Assembly: GCA_027050975.1 (NCBI GenBank)
Contig: JALUAR010000037.1
Span: forward strand, 1 to 6,189
Reading direction: 5' to 3'
Length of the DNA: 6,189 nucleotides
Source: Thermodesulfovibrio sp.
GTDB taxonomy: Bacteria > Nitrospirota > Thermodesulfovibrionia > Thermodesulfovibrionales > JdFR-85
How positions within the stretch are numbered: the first letter of the stretch is position 1; each line of letters begins with the position of its first letter. The position numbers and the translations under genes were made by a program. The notes beneath the pieces were generated by a model. That model was not told the DNA's origin. It ran no database searches and was given only the letters and a program-made list of their open reading frames with translations. Below, one piece after another: positions 1 through 6,070 of this stretch.

Positions 1-76
1 GTTATATTAAGGTCACAGCTTTAGGATAAATTAAATACATATTTTGCATATTTTTGAGTTATAATAAAAAGGGAAA

Positions 77-1705
77 ATGTCAGAAAAGTTAAAAAGTCAG
101 CTGACCTTTATCAAGGATCTTTTGGCTAAAAAGTCCCGTAACTCCCTGAGTATCAAACTAATTGTTGCGATTGGAACCCTTGTCCTGATAGGCTCATCCA
201 TTTTTTGGTACATGATCATCATAAGAGGAGAGAGGGATTTTCTCAATACTGCCATCCATAAAACTTCTGTCTGTACCGAACTGATGCAGCACAGTCTAAA
301 TGTTAACATGCTCAAAGGCCAGACCAATGTAATCCAGAATATTCTTGAGTCAATAAGTGTCTCAGAAAACATTGTTAACATAAATATCTACCGCCATCCG
401 GACGGTGTAATCACCTTTTCTGCCAGAAAAGATAATCTTAAAAAACAGATAGACAATAATTCAGTTTCATGCAAACTTTGTCATGAATCCGGGACGAAGG
501 ATGTGAAGGACAGGACGGTCAGCAAGAAGTGGATAATACTTCAGGGGAAGAACAGTCGAGTTTTAAAATTTGCCCTGCCAATAGTAAAGGAAAAGACATG
601 CACCACCTCACTCTGCCACTTTCATGATGACCAGAAGGGCATAATCGGGATCCTTGAGGCAGACTACACCCTTGCAGATATCGACAGGACACTTAGAAAA
701 CAGAAGATTGCAACTCTCACTTTTGGAATAATTTTCACATTCCTATGCTGCGTTGTCCTGTGCGTCATCCTCTGGAAGATTATAATAAAGCCCTTGAATC
801 TGCTTGCCGAGGGAATGGAGAAGGTTTCCAAGGGAGACCTGGATCACAAGATAGAGATCAAGACGAAGGATGAGATGGGTATGCTGGCAAAAACCTTTAA
901 TTCCATGACAAAAGAGCTGAAAATGGCAAGGGAAAGACTGGAAAACTGGGCCAAGGAGCTTGAAGAGGAGGTGCAGAGAAAGACCGAGGAGATCAGGAAG
1001 GGACAGGAGCAGATGATACATACTGAAAAACTTGCCTCCTTAGGAAGAATGGCAGCAGGTGTGGCTCATGAGCTTAACAGCCCCCTTACTGGAATCGTTA
1101 CCTTTGCCCATCTTATGCTTCAGAGAATACCACCTGAGAACAAGATGGACAGAGAGGATTTAGAGGTTATTATTGAGCAGGCAGAGAGATGCTCCAAGAT
1201 AATAAAAGGTCTTCTGGGCTTTTCAAGGGCCCTTCCAGCAGAAAAGTCGGATATAAACATAAATGACACTATACGGCATGTTCTGGATATGATACAGAAT
1301 CAGGCAAAGTTCCACAATATCAAGATAATTACAGACCTTGCGCCTGATCTGCCAACGATCAAAGGTGATGCTTCACAATTGGAGCAGGTCTACATGAATC
1401 TCCTGATTAATGCTGCTGATGCAATGAATGATCGTGGAGAGATTAAAATTGCCACCAGAACCGTTAAAGAGGATGGCAAAGAGTATGTGGAGATAGAGTT
1501 TACGGATACCGGTCCGGGTATTCCTGAGGAGTATATGAACAGGCTCTTCGAGCCCTTCTTTACAACCAAGCCTGTTGGAAAAGGTACGGGCCTGGGCCTT
1601 TCCGTTAGCCATGGGATAGTGAGAAAGCACGGAGGACATATCAGGGTAAAGAGCAAAGTAGGAGAGGGCACAAGCTTCTTTATCAGGCTGCCTGTTAACA
1701 GGTAG
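77..1705 (+). CDS. Membrane histidine kinase with extracytoplasmic c-type haem motifs, HAMP, HisKA and HATPase
   Basis: This 542-residue sensor kinase should autophosphorylate on His331 in response to a signal outside the cytoplasm and pass the phosphate to a response regulator, probably the NtrC-type protein encoded next. Two hydrophobic segments (about 28-49 and 211-237) bracket an extracytoplasmic domain of about 160 residues. That domain has CKLCH (C132, C135, H136) and a CX4CH motif (C175, C180, H181), both cytochrome c-type haem attachment patterns on the side where c-haem is attached. HAMP follows at about 235-290, then a charged coiled coil to about 315. The H-box HELNSP is at 331-336, the N-box is NLLINAADA (N445), the G1 box DTGPGIP starts at D477, the F-box is FEPFFTTK, and the G2 box is GKGTGLGL (501-508). 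The ATG at 77 has only a weak GGG upstream, but the next in-frame Met lies inside the first membrane segment. The kinase class is certain; haem binding and the ligand (redox potential, NO, O2 or CO) are inferred. Confidence 0.95.
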   Translation: MSEKLKSQLTFIKDLLAKKSRNSLSIKLIVAIGTLVLIGSSIFWYMIIIRGERDFLNTAIHKTSVCTELMQHSLNVNMLKGQTNVIQNILESISVSENIVNINIYRHPDGVITFSARKDNLKKQIDNNSVSCKLCHESGTKDVKDRTVSKKWIILQGKNSRVLKFALPIVKEKTCTTSLCHFHDDQKGIIGILEADYTLADIDRTLRKQKIATLTFGIIFTFLCCVVLCVILWKIIIKPLNLLAEGMEKVSKGDLDHKIEIKTKDEMGMLAKTFNSMTKELKMARERLENWAKELEEEVQRKTEEIRKGQEQMIHTEKLASLGRMAAGVAHELNSPLTGIVTFAHLMLQRIPPENKMDREDLEVIIEQAERCSKIIKGLLGFSRALPAEKSDININDTIRHVLDMIQNQAKFHNIKIITDLAPDLPTIKGDASQLEQVYMNLLINAADAMNDRGEIKIATRTVKEDGKEYVEIEFTDTGPGIPEEYMNRLFEPFFTTKPVGKGTGLGLSVSHGIVRKHGGHIRVKSKVGEGTSFFIRLPVNR

Positions 1706-1879
1706 TGAAATTTCTTGATTTGTACAAGTATCGGCTGGGCTTGACTGGAGGATGGATCTTTCTGCTTCTGATTAACCTCTCGTAACGGTTAGGTCAACTG
1801 TGGCAATTTCTCTTTTGTTGTCAGGGTGATGAAGGATTTATTTTGCATAATTAAGAAGTTATATGTTTCTTAGCAGGAT
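1706..1879 (+). other. Intergenic gap between sensor kinase and sigma-54 activator
   Basis: This is the only sizeable gap inside the locus. I see no strong hairpin followed by a T-run after the kinase stop, so transcription could read through. I also see no match to the sigma-54 GG-N10-GC promoter pattern and no good sigma-70 pair; CATAAT at 1846-1851 could be a -10 box but has no -35 partner at normal spacing. A short ORF preceded by AGGGTG starts at 1829 and ends at a TAG (1871-1873), six bases before the next start codon. A weak inverted repeat TAACC/GGTTA (1773-1777 with 1787-1791) is also present. Confidence 0.5.
1829..1873 (+). CDS. Possible 14-codon leader ORF upstream of the sigma-54 activator
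   Basis: An ATG at 1829 directly follows AGGGTG and opens a 14-codon frame (MKDLFCIIKKLYVS) ending in TAG at 1871-1873. This is the same frame as the regulator gene, whose ATG begins six bases later. Ribosomes finishing this peptide could reinitiate on the regulator, whose own ribosome site (GCAGG, close to the ATG) is poor. There is no similarity evidence, and a chance ORF of this length is common, so it is a weak call. Confidence 0.15.
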   Translation: MKDLFCIIKKLYVS

Positions 1880-3289
1880 ATGGTCGAAAAAGACAGGAAC
1901 TATAAATCTTACAATAAGGTCTTGGTTGTTGATGACGAAGAGGTGGTAAGAGACAGTTGCAGAAGGCTGCTTGAGCCAGCAGGTTATGAATTGACCGAGG
2001 CACGGACATCCTCTGAGGCCCTCCGGCTATTGGACGAGATGGAGTTTGATCTTGTCCTTACCGATTTAAAGCTTCCCGATATGGACGGCATATCGCTTTT
2101 AAAAAAGATAAAGGAGCTTATGCCAAACACCGAGGTGATTGTAATTACCGGCTACGGAACAGTAAATACCGCTGTGCAGGCAATGAAATTAGGTGCATAT
2201 GATTATGTGGAGAAACCCTTTCGCCCGGACGAGCTTGTCTCCCTTGTTGACCGTGCAATAGAAAGGAGAAGACTGAGAGAAGAAAACATCCGGTTAAAGA
2301 AGGAGGTTTCTGCACAATATATTAAGAATATAATAGGAAAATCCCAGGCAATGGAGCGTGTTTTCAGTCTCATATCCTCTGTTGCACCTACGGCAAGTAC
2401 TGTGTTGATAACAGGCGAAAGCGGCACAGGAAAGGAATTGGTTGCAAAGGCAATCCATTATAACAGCCCTCGAAGGGACAGGCCCTTTGTTGTAGTGGAC
2501 TGCGGAACCCTGCCGGATGAGCTGATAGAATCAGAGCTTTTTGGACACAAACGTGGTGCCTTTACTGGAGCGGTTTCCGACAAGAAGGGGCTTCTTGAGG
2601 AGGCTGACGGTGGCACCCTTTTCTTTGACGAGATAGGCAATCTGCCCCTTGCCTTACAGAGCAAGCTTCTGAGGGTACTGCAGGAGAAGGAGTTCAGACC
2701 TATCGGTGCAAAAAAGACCATACATATTGATGTCCGTTTTATTGCCGCCACAAACAGGGATCTTAAGCGGATGGTAGAGGAAGGAACGTTCAGGGAGGAT
2801 CTGTTTTACAGATTGAATATATTTCCGATTCATATACCACCATTGAGAGAGAGAAAGGATGATATCCCCCTTTTAGCCTACCATTTTTTAAAGAAGTATT
2901 CCGAGGAGCTTGGCAAAGAGGTCAACAGTATTACAGCTGAGGCAATGAAGAAACTGATCTCCCACAACTGGCCCGGTAATGTGCGTGAACTGGAGAACAT
3001 CATTCAAAGGGCTATCCTTATAACCCAGAATTCAACCATAAAGGCAGAGGATATAAGCCTCCTGGAAGAGGCCACAACTACCACAGTGGTACCAAGGAAA
3101 CTGGAGGAACTTAAGGAGTTGAAAAAGGCATTAAGAGAGAAGTCCGTAGAGGATGTGGAACGAATGTTTGTTCTTGAGGCCCTTAGAAGAAACGAATGGA
3201 ATGTTTCAAGAGCTGCCAGGGATGTGGGAATGAAGAGGCCGAATTTTCATGCCTTAATGAAAAAATACGGGATATCTCGAAAAGGATGA
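1880..3289 (+). CDS. NtrC-family sigma-54-dependent response regulator (receiver, AAA+, Fis-type HTH)
   Basis: This cytoplasmic transcription activator remodels sigma-54 RNA polymerase by ATP hydrolysis after receiver phosphorylation. The receiver spans about 13-127, with acidic D18/D19, phospho-acceptor D62 in TDLKLP, T90 and K112. The AAA+ domain (about 150-390) has Walker A GESGTGKE (179-186), the sigma-54 contact loop GAFTGA (226-231), Walker B GGTLFFDE (D250, E251), the FREDLFYRLN arginine region (304-313) and WPGNVREL (364-371). A Fis-like helix-turn-helix occupies about 424-465. Its 469 residues match the family. The intact GAFTGA loop says it is a true sigma-54 activator. An in-frame TAG at 1871 fixes the ATG at 1880 as the most upstream ATG possible. 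The gene heads the downstream operon, overlaps the next gene by four bases (ATGA), and is the likely partner of the upstream haem-type kinase. Target promoters are unknown. Confidence 0.95.
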   Translation: MVEKDRNYKSYNKVLVVDDEEVVRDSCRRLLEPAGYELTEARTSSEALRLLDEMEFDLVLTDLKLPDMDGISLLKKIKELMPNTEVIVITGYGTVNTAVQAMKLGAYDYVEKPFRPDELVSLVDRAIERRRLREENIRLKKEVSAQYIKNIIGKSQAMERVFSLISSVAPTASTVLITGESGTGKELVAKAIHYNSPRRDRPFVVVDCGTLPDELIESELFGHKRGAFTGAVSDKKGLLEEADGGTLFFDEIGNLPLALQSKLLRVLQEKEFRPIGAKKTIHIDVRFIAATNRDLKRMVEEGTFREDLFYRLNIFPIHIPPLRERKDDIPLLAYHFLKKYSEELGKEVNSITAEAMKKLISHNWPGNVRELENIIQRAILITQNSTIKAEDISLLEEATTTTVVPRKLEELKELKKALREKSVEDVERMFVLEALRRNEWNVSRAARDVGMKRPNFHALMKKYGISRKG

Positions 3290-3633
3290 CAGTAGGCGAG
3301 ATCATAAAAAATCTGGAAGCAATGGTGATTACCAAGTTTCTCCCTGATGAAACGGAGATAGATTGGGCCTGTGCAACCGACCTGATGAGCGAAGTCCTTT
3401 ACTATTCAAGGGACAGTTCCGTACTGATTACAGGACTTACAAAGCAGCAGGCAATAAGAACAGCCGATATTGCGGACATCAGGGTGGTGGTCTTCACAAG
3501 AGGCAAGGAGCCTGATACACCCACGATAGAACTGGCGAATGAGAAAGAGATTACGCTCCTTATTACACCTTTTTCCATGTTTACTGCCTGCGGAATTCTA
3601 TATGAAAGGGGGCTCAGGTGCTGTCCTGAATAA
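3286..3633 (+). CDS. DRTGG-like domain protein A (115 aa)
   Basis: This is a small cytoplasmic protein, probably made only of a DRTGG-type domain (the fold also found N-terminal in HPr kinase and inside some phosphotransacetylases). Such domains are thought to bind a ligand or partner; no catalytic role can be assigned. The core runs from about D32 (DLMSEVLYYSRD) through ITGLTKQQAIRTADI to PFSMFTACGILYERG near the C-terminus. It aligns over its length with the second DRTGG-like protein at 4083-4427, for example DLMSEVL against DLLSDVM and ACGILY against IAGRLY. The literal DRTGG motif is absent. It has four cysteines (C29, C102 and the adjacent pair C112/C113), whereas its paralogue has none. 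The start at 3286 is chosen because it gives the ATGA overlap with the regulator stop and matches the start of the domain; an in-frame extension to 3196 would run deep inside the regulator gene. Confidence 0.82.
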   Translation: MTVGEIIKNLEAMVITKFLPDETEIDWACATDLMSEVLYYSRDSSVLITGLTKQQAIRTADIADIRVVVFTRGKEPDTPTIELANEKEITLLITPFSMFTACGILYERGLRCCPE

Positions 3634-3637
3634 AAGT

Positions 3638-4093
3638 ATGGAAAAGAATTACGAAGGTAGTTTTCATATAGTAGGAGGAGATTTTTCCAGAGCTGGTGAG
3701 GCATCCACTGAGCTAAAGTCCATTCTCCAATCCCTCGGGATTGAGAAGGAGATAGTCAGAAGGGCATCAATTGCCACCTTCGAGGCTGAGATGAACATTA
3801 TCATATATGCCACTGCTGGTATACTCAGATATGTTATAACACCTGAAGAGATCAGAATAATCGCTGAGGATATGGGGCCAGGGATAGAGGATATCGAGTT
3901 GGCAATGCAGGAGGGATACTCTACTGCACCGGAGTGGGTGAGAGAGATGGGCTGGGGCTCGGGCATGGGGCTACCGAATATGAAGAAGAACTCCGATGAG
4001 TTTTATATTGACTCTGTTGTAGGTGAGGGTACCAGGGTTGAGATGGTTATAAGGAGACAGATTTTCTCGGAAGGGAGGAGTAATGACCATTAA
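3638..4093 (+). CDS. RsbW-like GHKL ATPase / anti-sigma-factor-type serine kinase (151 aa)
   Basis: This is a single-domain ATP-binding protein of the histidine-kinase-like fold, nearest in layout to the RsbW/SpoIIAB serine kinases that bind or phosphorylate a small partner protein. The N-box is in ATFEAEMNIIIYA (E49, N53), the G1 box is EDMGPGI (D78, G80, G82) and the G2 lid is GWGSGMGLPNMKK (105-117). There is no dimerisation/His-phosphorylation domain and no membrane segment, and the length suits a stand-alone RsbW-type protein. The ATG at 3638 is chosen because homologues, as I remember them, begin just before the motif GGDFSRAGEAS (13-23). In-frame ATGs at 3602 and 3539 would overlap the preceding gene and have no ribosome site. 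It starts four bases after the preceding stop and overlaps the next gene by eleven bases. Lying between two DRTGG-like genes suggests these may be its partners; kinase activity and substrate are inference. Confidence 0.85.
   Translation: MEKNYEGSFHIVGGDFSRAGEASTELKSILQSLGIEKEIVRRASIATFEAEMNIIIYATAGILRYVITPEEIRIIAEDMGPGIEDIELAMQEGYSTAPEWVREMGWGSGMGLPNMKKNSDEFYIDSVVGEGTRVEMVIRRQIFSEGRSNDH
4074..4080 (+). promoter_or_regulatory. Strong Shine-Dalgarno site for DRTGG-like protein B
   Basis: GGAGGAG lies immediately before the ATG at 4083, inside the end of the preceding coding region. It supports that start and implies independent initiation as well as coupling across the eleven-base overlap. Confidence 0.7.
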
Positions 4094-4427
4094 AGAGCTT
4101 GTTGAGGTTTTGGATGCGGAGGTGCTGACTCCTGAACTGTCTCTGGATTTAGAGGTTAAGGGCGGCTATGTGAGTGATCTTCTCAGTGATGTTATGGCCC
4201 ATGCAAAAGAGGGTGACCTTTGGATAACCCTTCAGACCCATCTAAATATAGTTGCGGTGGCATCGCTGAAGTCTGTTTCAGGCATTGTTGTGGTGAACAA
4301 CCGAAGACCCGGGGCCGAGACTCTGAAGAAGGCTGTTGAGGAAGGCATTCCCATCCTGACAACACCCCATACATCCTTTGAGATAGCTGGCAGATTATAT
4401 CAGTTTCTCAATGCTGAGAAGGTTTAA
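4083..4427 (+). CDS. DRTGG-like domain protein B (114 aa)
   Basis: This is a second small cytoplasmic protein consisting of a DRTGG-type domain. Visible landmarks are GGYVSDLLSDVMAHAKEGD (27-45), a hydrophobic strand with a conserved-looking polar patch (LWITLQTHLNIVAVA, 46-60), GIVVVNNRRPG (67-77) and the C-terminal TTPHTSFEIAGRLY (93-106). The GG-Y-SDLLSDVM segment is the best-conserved signature of the small DRTGG proteins I know. It is paralogous to the 115-residue protein two genes upstream but has no cysteine and keeps the GG pair where the paralogue has WAC. The start is set by a strong ribosome site. It overlaps the ATPase gene by 11 bases and the PHP gene by 17, so the proteins are probably made together. 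Possible roles are ligand sensing or acting as substrate/antagonist of the neighbouring ATPase; neither is proven. Confidence 0.85.
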   Translation: MTIKELVEVLDAEVLTPELSLDLEVKGGYVSDLLSDVMAHAKEGDLWITLQTHLNIVAVASLKSVSGIVVVNNRRPGAETLKKAVEEGIPILTTPHTSFEIAGRLYQFLNAEKV

Positions 4428-5142
4428 AGCAGACCTGCACATTCATACATGTCTTTCGCCCTGTGCAGGGCTTGATATGACTCCACGAAATATCCTGAAA
4501 AAGGCAGACGAGCTCGGACTGGACATTATTGCTATAACAGACCATAATTCGGCTGAGAATGTCCTTCCCACCATGAGAATAGAATCTGATATACTGGTTC
4601 TGCCCGGGATGGAGATAACCACTTCGGAAGAGGCTCATGTTATAGCTATTTTCCCTGAGACAGAGGCATTGATGCAGCTGCAGGAGAGAGTTTATAGCTC
4701 ACTGCCTAAAACATCTGATCAGAGACTTCTGTATGAGCAGGTTATTGTGAACGAGTTTGATGAGGTTGAGGGCTTTAATGAAAAGGTGCTGATAAGTGCA
4801 ACCGATCTTGACGCGGAAGAGTTAATAGATCTGATTCACACCCTTGGTGGGCTGGCAATTGCCTCTCATGTAGACCGTGAGGTGTTCAGTATACTTACAC
4901 AACTGGGTTTTATTCCTGAGAGTCTGGACTTCGATGCCCTTGAGCTATCTTTCAGAACACCTATGGATAGAGCAGATATGTTATACGGTGAATACAGGAG
5001 ATATCCATGGATCACCTCATCGGATGCTCATCACCTTGAGGACATTGCAAGAGGCCGGATCGAGCTTATTATAAAGAAGCCTTCTTTCGAGGAGTTACGG
5101 CTCGCTCTCAAGGGAGCAGATGGTAGAGGTCTGGTGGTTTGA
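4411..5142 (+). CDS. PHP-domain metallo-phosphoesterase-like protein (243 aa)
   Basis: This is a cytoplasmic PHP-superfamily protein, predicted to hydrolyse a phosphoester with a bound metal cluster; the substrate is unknown. Metal-ligand motifs are in family order: HIH (H10, H12), TDH (H45), E68 in PGMEIT, H76, H153 in IASHVD, and D205/H207 in SSDAHH. One usual ligand, the Asp a few residues after the HxH, is not there; the sequence reads HTCLSPCAG, with C14 and C18. Length and single-domain layout fit YciV/TrpH-like PHP enzymes rather than histidinol phosphatase or polymerase PHP domains. The ATG at 4411 lacks a clear ribosome site but begins just before the first motif and overlaps the preceding gene by 17 bases, suggesting translational coupling. 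Surrounded by kinase-like ATPases and a receiver, it could be the phosphatase or nucleotidase arm of the module; that role is inference. Confidence 0.9.
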   Translation: MLRRFKADLHIHTCLSPCAGLDMTPRNILKKADELGLDIIAITDHNSAENVLPTMRIESDILVLPGMEITTSEEAHVIAIFPETEALMQLQERVYSSLPKTSDQRLLYEQVIVNEFDEVEGFNEKVLISATDLDAEELIDLIHTLGGLAIASHVDREVFSILTQLGFIPESLDFDALELSFRTPMDRADMLYGEYRRYPWITSSDAHHLEDIARGRIELIIKKPSFEELRLALKGADGRGLVV

Positions 5143-5693
5143 TGGAGGAGCTGTCCCTGCATATACTTGATATCGTGCAGAATTCGATTGACGCAGAAGC
5201 TACAAGGGTTAGTATACTTATAGAAGAAGATACGGAGAAAGATACACTTAAGATTATAATTGAAGACAACGGGAAGGGGATTCCTGAAGAGGTTATGGAA
5301 AAGATTAAGGACCCATTTTTCAGTACAAAGCAGAAGAAGACAGGCCTCGGTATCTCCCTTCTTGCTCAGTCTGCTGCTGAGGCTGAAGGTTCGATGAATA
5401 TTCGTTCGGAGCCTGGAAAGGGAACCACTGTAGAGGCTGTCTTTAAAAGGAGCCATATTGACAGAAAACCCCTGGGTGACTTAACATCTACATTAATCTC
5501 ACTGATTGCCGGAAATCCGGATGTGGATTTTTACTTTGAGTACAGGATTGACAAAAATTGTTATATCTTTGATACCTCAGAGGTAAAAAAAATGCTCGAA
5601 GAGGTTCCGATAAACTATCCTGGTGTCCTTTCATTACTGAGGGAGGAGATCAGGGACGGGATTGAGCGCCTCAGGAAAGGAGGAAGGATATGA
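5142..5693 (+). CDS. GHKL ATPase without a histidine-phosphorylation domain (183 aa)
   Basis: This is a soluble ATP-binding protein with the catalytic half of a histidine kinase and no HisKA region. The N-terminal 105 residues carry an N-box HILDIVQNSIDAEA (7-20; N14, D17), also reminiscent of MutL, G1 EDNGKGIP (41-48), F-box DPFFSTK (57-63), a short G2 KTGLGISL (66-73) and the closing strand GKGTTVEAVF. Residues about 106-183 form a C-terminal region I do not recognise; it ends in a charged helix (LLREEIRDGIERLRKGG). The ATG at 5142 overlaps the PHP stop in TGATG. A TTG at 5139 would add one Met and is better spaced from AGAGGT at 5125-5130, so it cannot be excluded. The gene overlaps the receiver gene by four bases. 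It may act on another protein's histidine, bind the receiver, or work as an ATP-driven switch. Confidence 0.85.
   Translation: MEELSLHILDIVQNSIDAEATRVSILIEEDTEKDTLKIIIEDNGKGIPEEVMEKIKDPFFSTKQKKTGLGISLLAQSAAEAEGSMNIRSEPGKGTTVEAVFKRSHIDRKPLGDLTSTLISLIAGNPDVDFYFEYRIDKNCYIFDTSEVKKMLEEVPINYPGVLSLLREEIRDGIERLRKGGRI
5676..5683 (+). promoter_or_regulatory. Near-ideal Shine-Dalgarno site for the stand-alone receiver
   Basis: AAAGGAGG sits six bases before the ATG at 5690, inside the end of the ATPase gene. It is the strongest ribosome site in the window and suggests the receiver is made in excess over the proteins encoded just upstream. Confidence 0.75.
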
Positions 5694-6070
5694 AAGGGAG
5701 GGTTCTTGTAATTGATGACGAGGCAATTGTAAGGGTAAGCTGCGAAAGAGTTCTGGAACCGGAGGGTTATGAAGTGGTTGTGACATCACGTGGTGACGAG
5801 GCAATAAAGCTTCTGGAGAAGGAACATTTTGATATTGTGCTTACCGATCTGAAGATGCCTGATATGGACGGGCTTGAGGTGCTAAAGACAATAAAACAGC
5901 GTTGGCCTGATGTTATAGTTATTATAATCACCGGTTACGGCACCATAAGCACCGCTGTTCAGGCTATTAAACTCGGTGCTTACGAATACATAGAGAAGCC
6001 ATTCACACCCCATGACATTCTTAAGGTTGTTGAAAGGGCCCTGCAGGAATGTAAGAGCAAAGGAAGTTAA
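5690..6070 (+). CDS. Stand-alone CheY-like response-regulator receiver (126 aa)
   Basis: This is a single receiver domain with no output domain. It has the acidic pair D9/D10, phospho-acceptor D53 in TDLKMPDMDG, T81 in ITGYGT and K103 in EKPF, so it should be phosphorylatable. It aligns without gaps to the receiver of the sigma-54 activator encoded at 1880-3289, with about 66 of 116 residues identical by hand count. The shared SC near helix 1, the LEPxGYE stretch and STAVQA/NTAVQA-type segments indicate duplication from a common ancestor. The start overlaps the upstream stop (ATGA) and has a very strong ribosome site; TAA at 6068-6070 closes the packed gene run. It could act as a phosphate sink for the haem-type kinase, a phospho-relay intermediate, or a protein-binding output for the neighbouring ATPases. 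Confidence 0.92.
   Translation: MKGRVLVIDDEAIVRVSCERVLEPEGYEVVVTSRGDEAIKLLEKEHFDIVLTDLKMPDMDGLEVLKTIKQRWPDVIVIIITGYGTISTAVQAIKLGAYEYIEKPFTPHDILKVVERALQECKSKGS

Noticed and set aside
38..54. Direct repeat CATATTTT (38-45 and 47-54) as a regulator site
   Set aside because: Low-complexity AT-rich DNA; two 8-base copies give no useful support.
60..65. Perfect TATAAT as a -10 box for the kinase gene
   Set aside because: It lies only 11 bases before the ATG and has no -35 match at 16-18 bases; TTGCAT at 44-49 is just 10 bases upstream. In such an AT-rich leader it is likely chance.
1773..1791. Inverted repeat TAACC/GGTTA as a terminator or operator
   Set aside because: Stem of only five bases, with no T-run.
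1801..1820. TGGCA...TTGTTG as a sigma-54 promoter before the regulator
   Set aside because: The spacing from GG to the -12 element is wrong: ten bases after GG there is TT instead of GC.
3196..3285. Thirty-residue N-terminal extension of DRTGG-like protein A
   Set aside because: It lies within the helix-turn-helix coding part of the regulator and has no ribosome site; the ATG at 3286 with its ATGA overlap explains the start.
3539..3637. Thirty-three-residue N-terminal extension of the RsbW-like ATPase
   Set aside because: It overlaps the end of the DRTGG-like protein A gene in another frame and does not resemble a domain.
4877..5074. Plus-strand ORF of 65 residues within the PHP gene
   Set aside because: Out-of-frame shadow of a gene with clear PHP motifs across the same bases.
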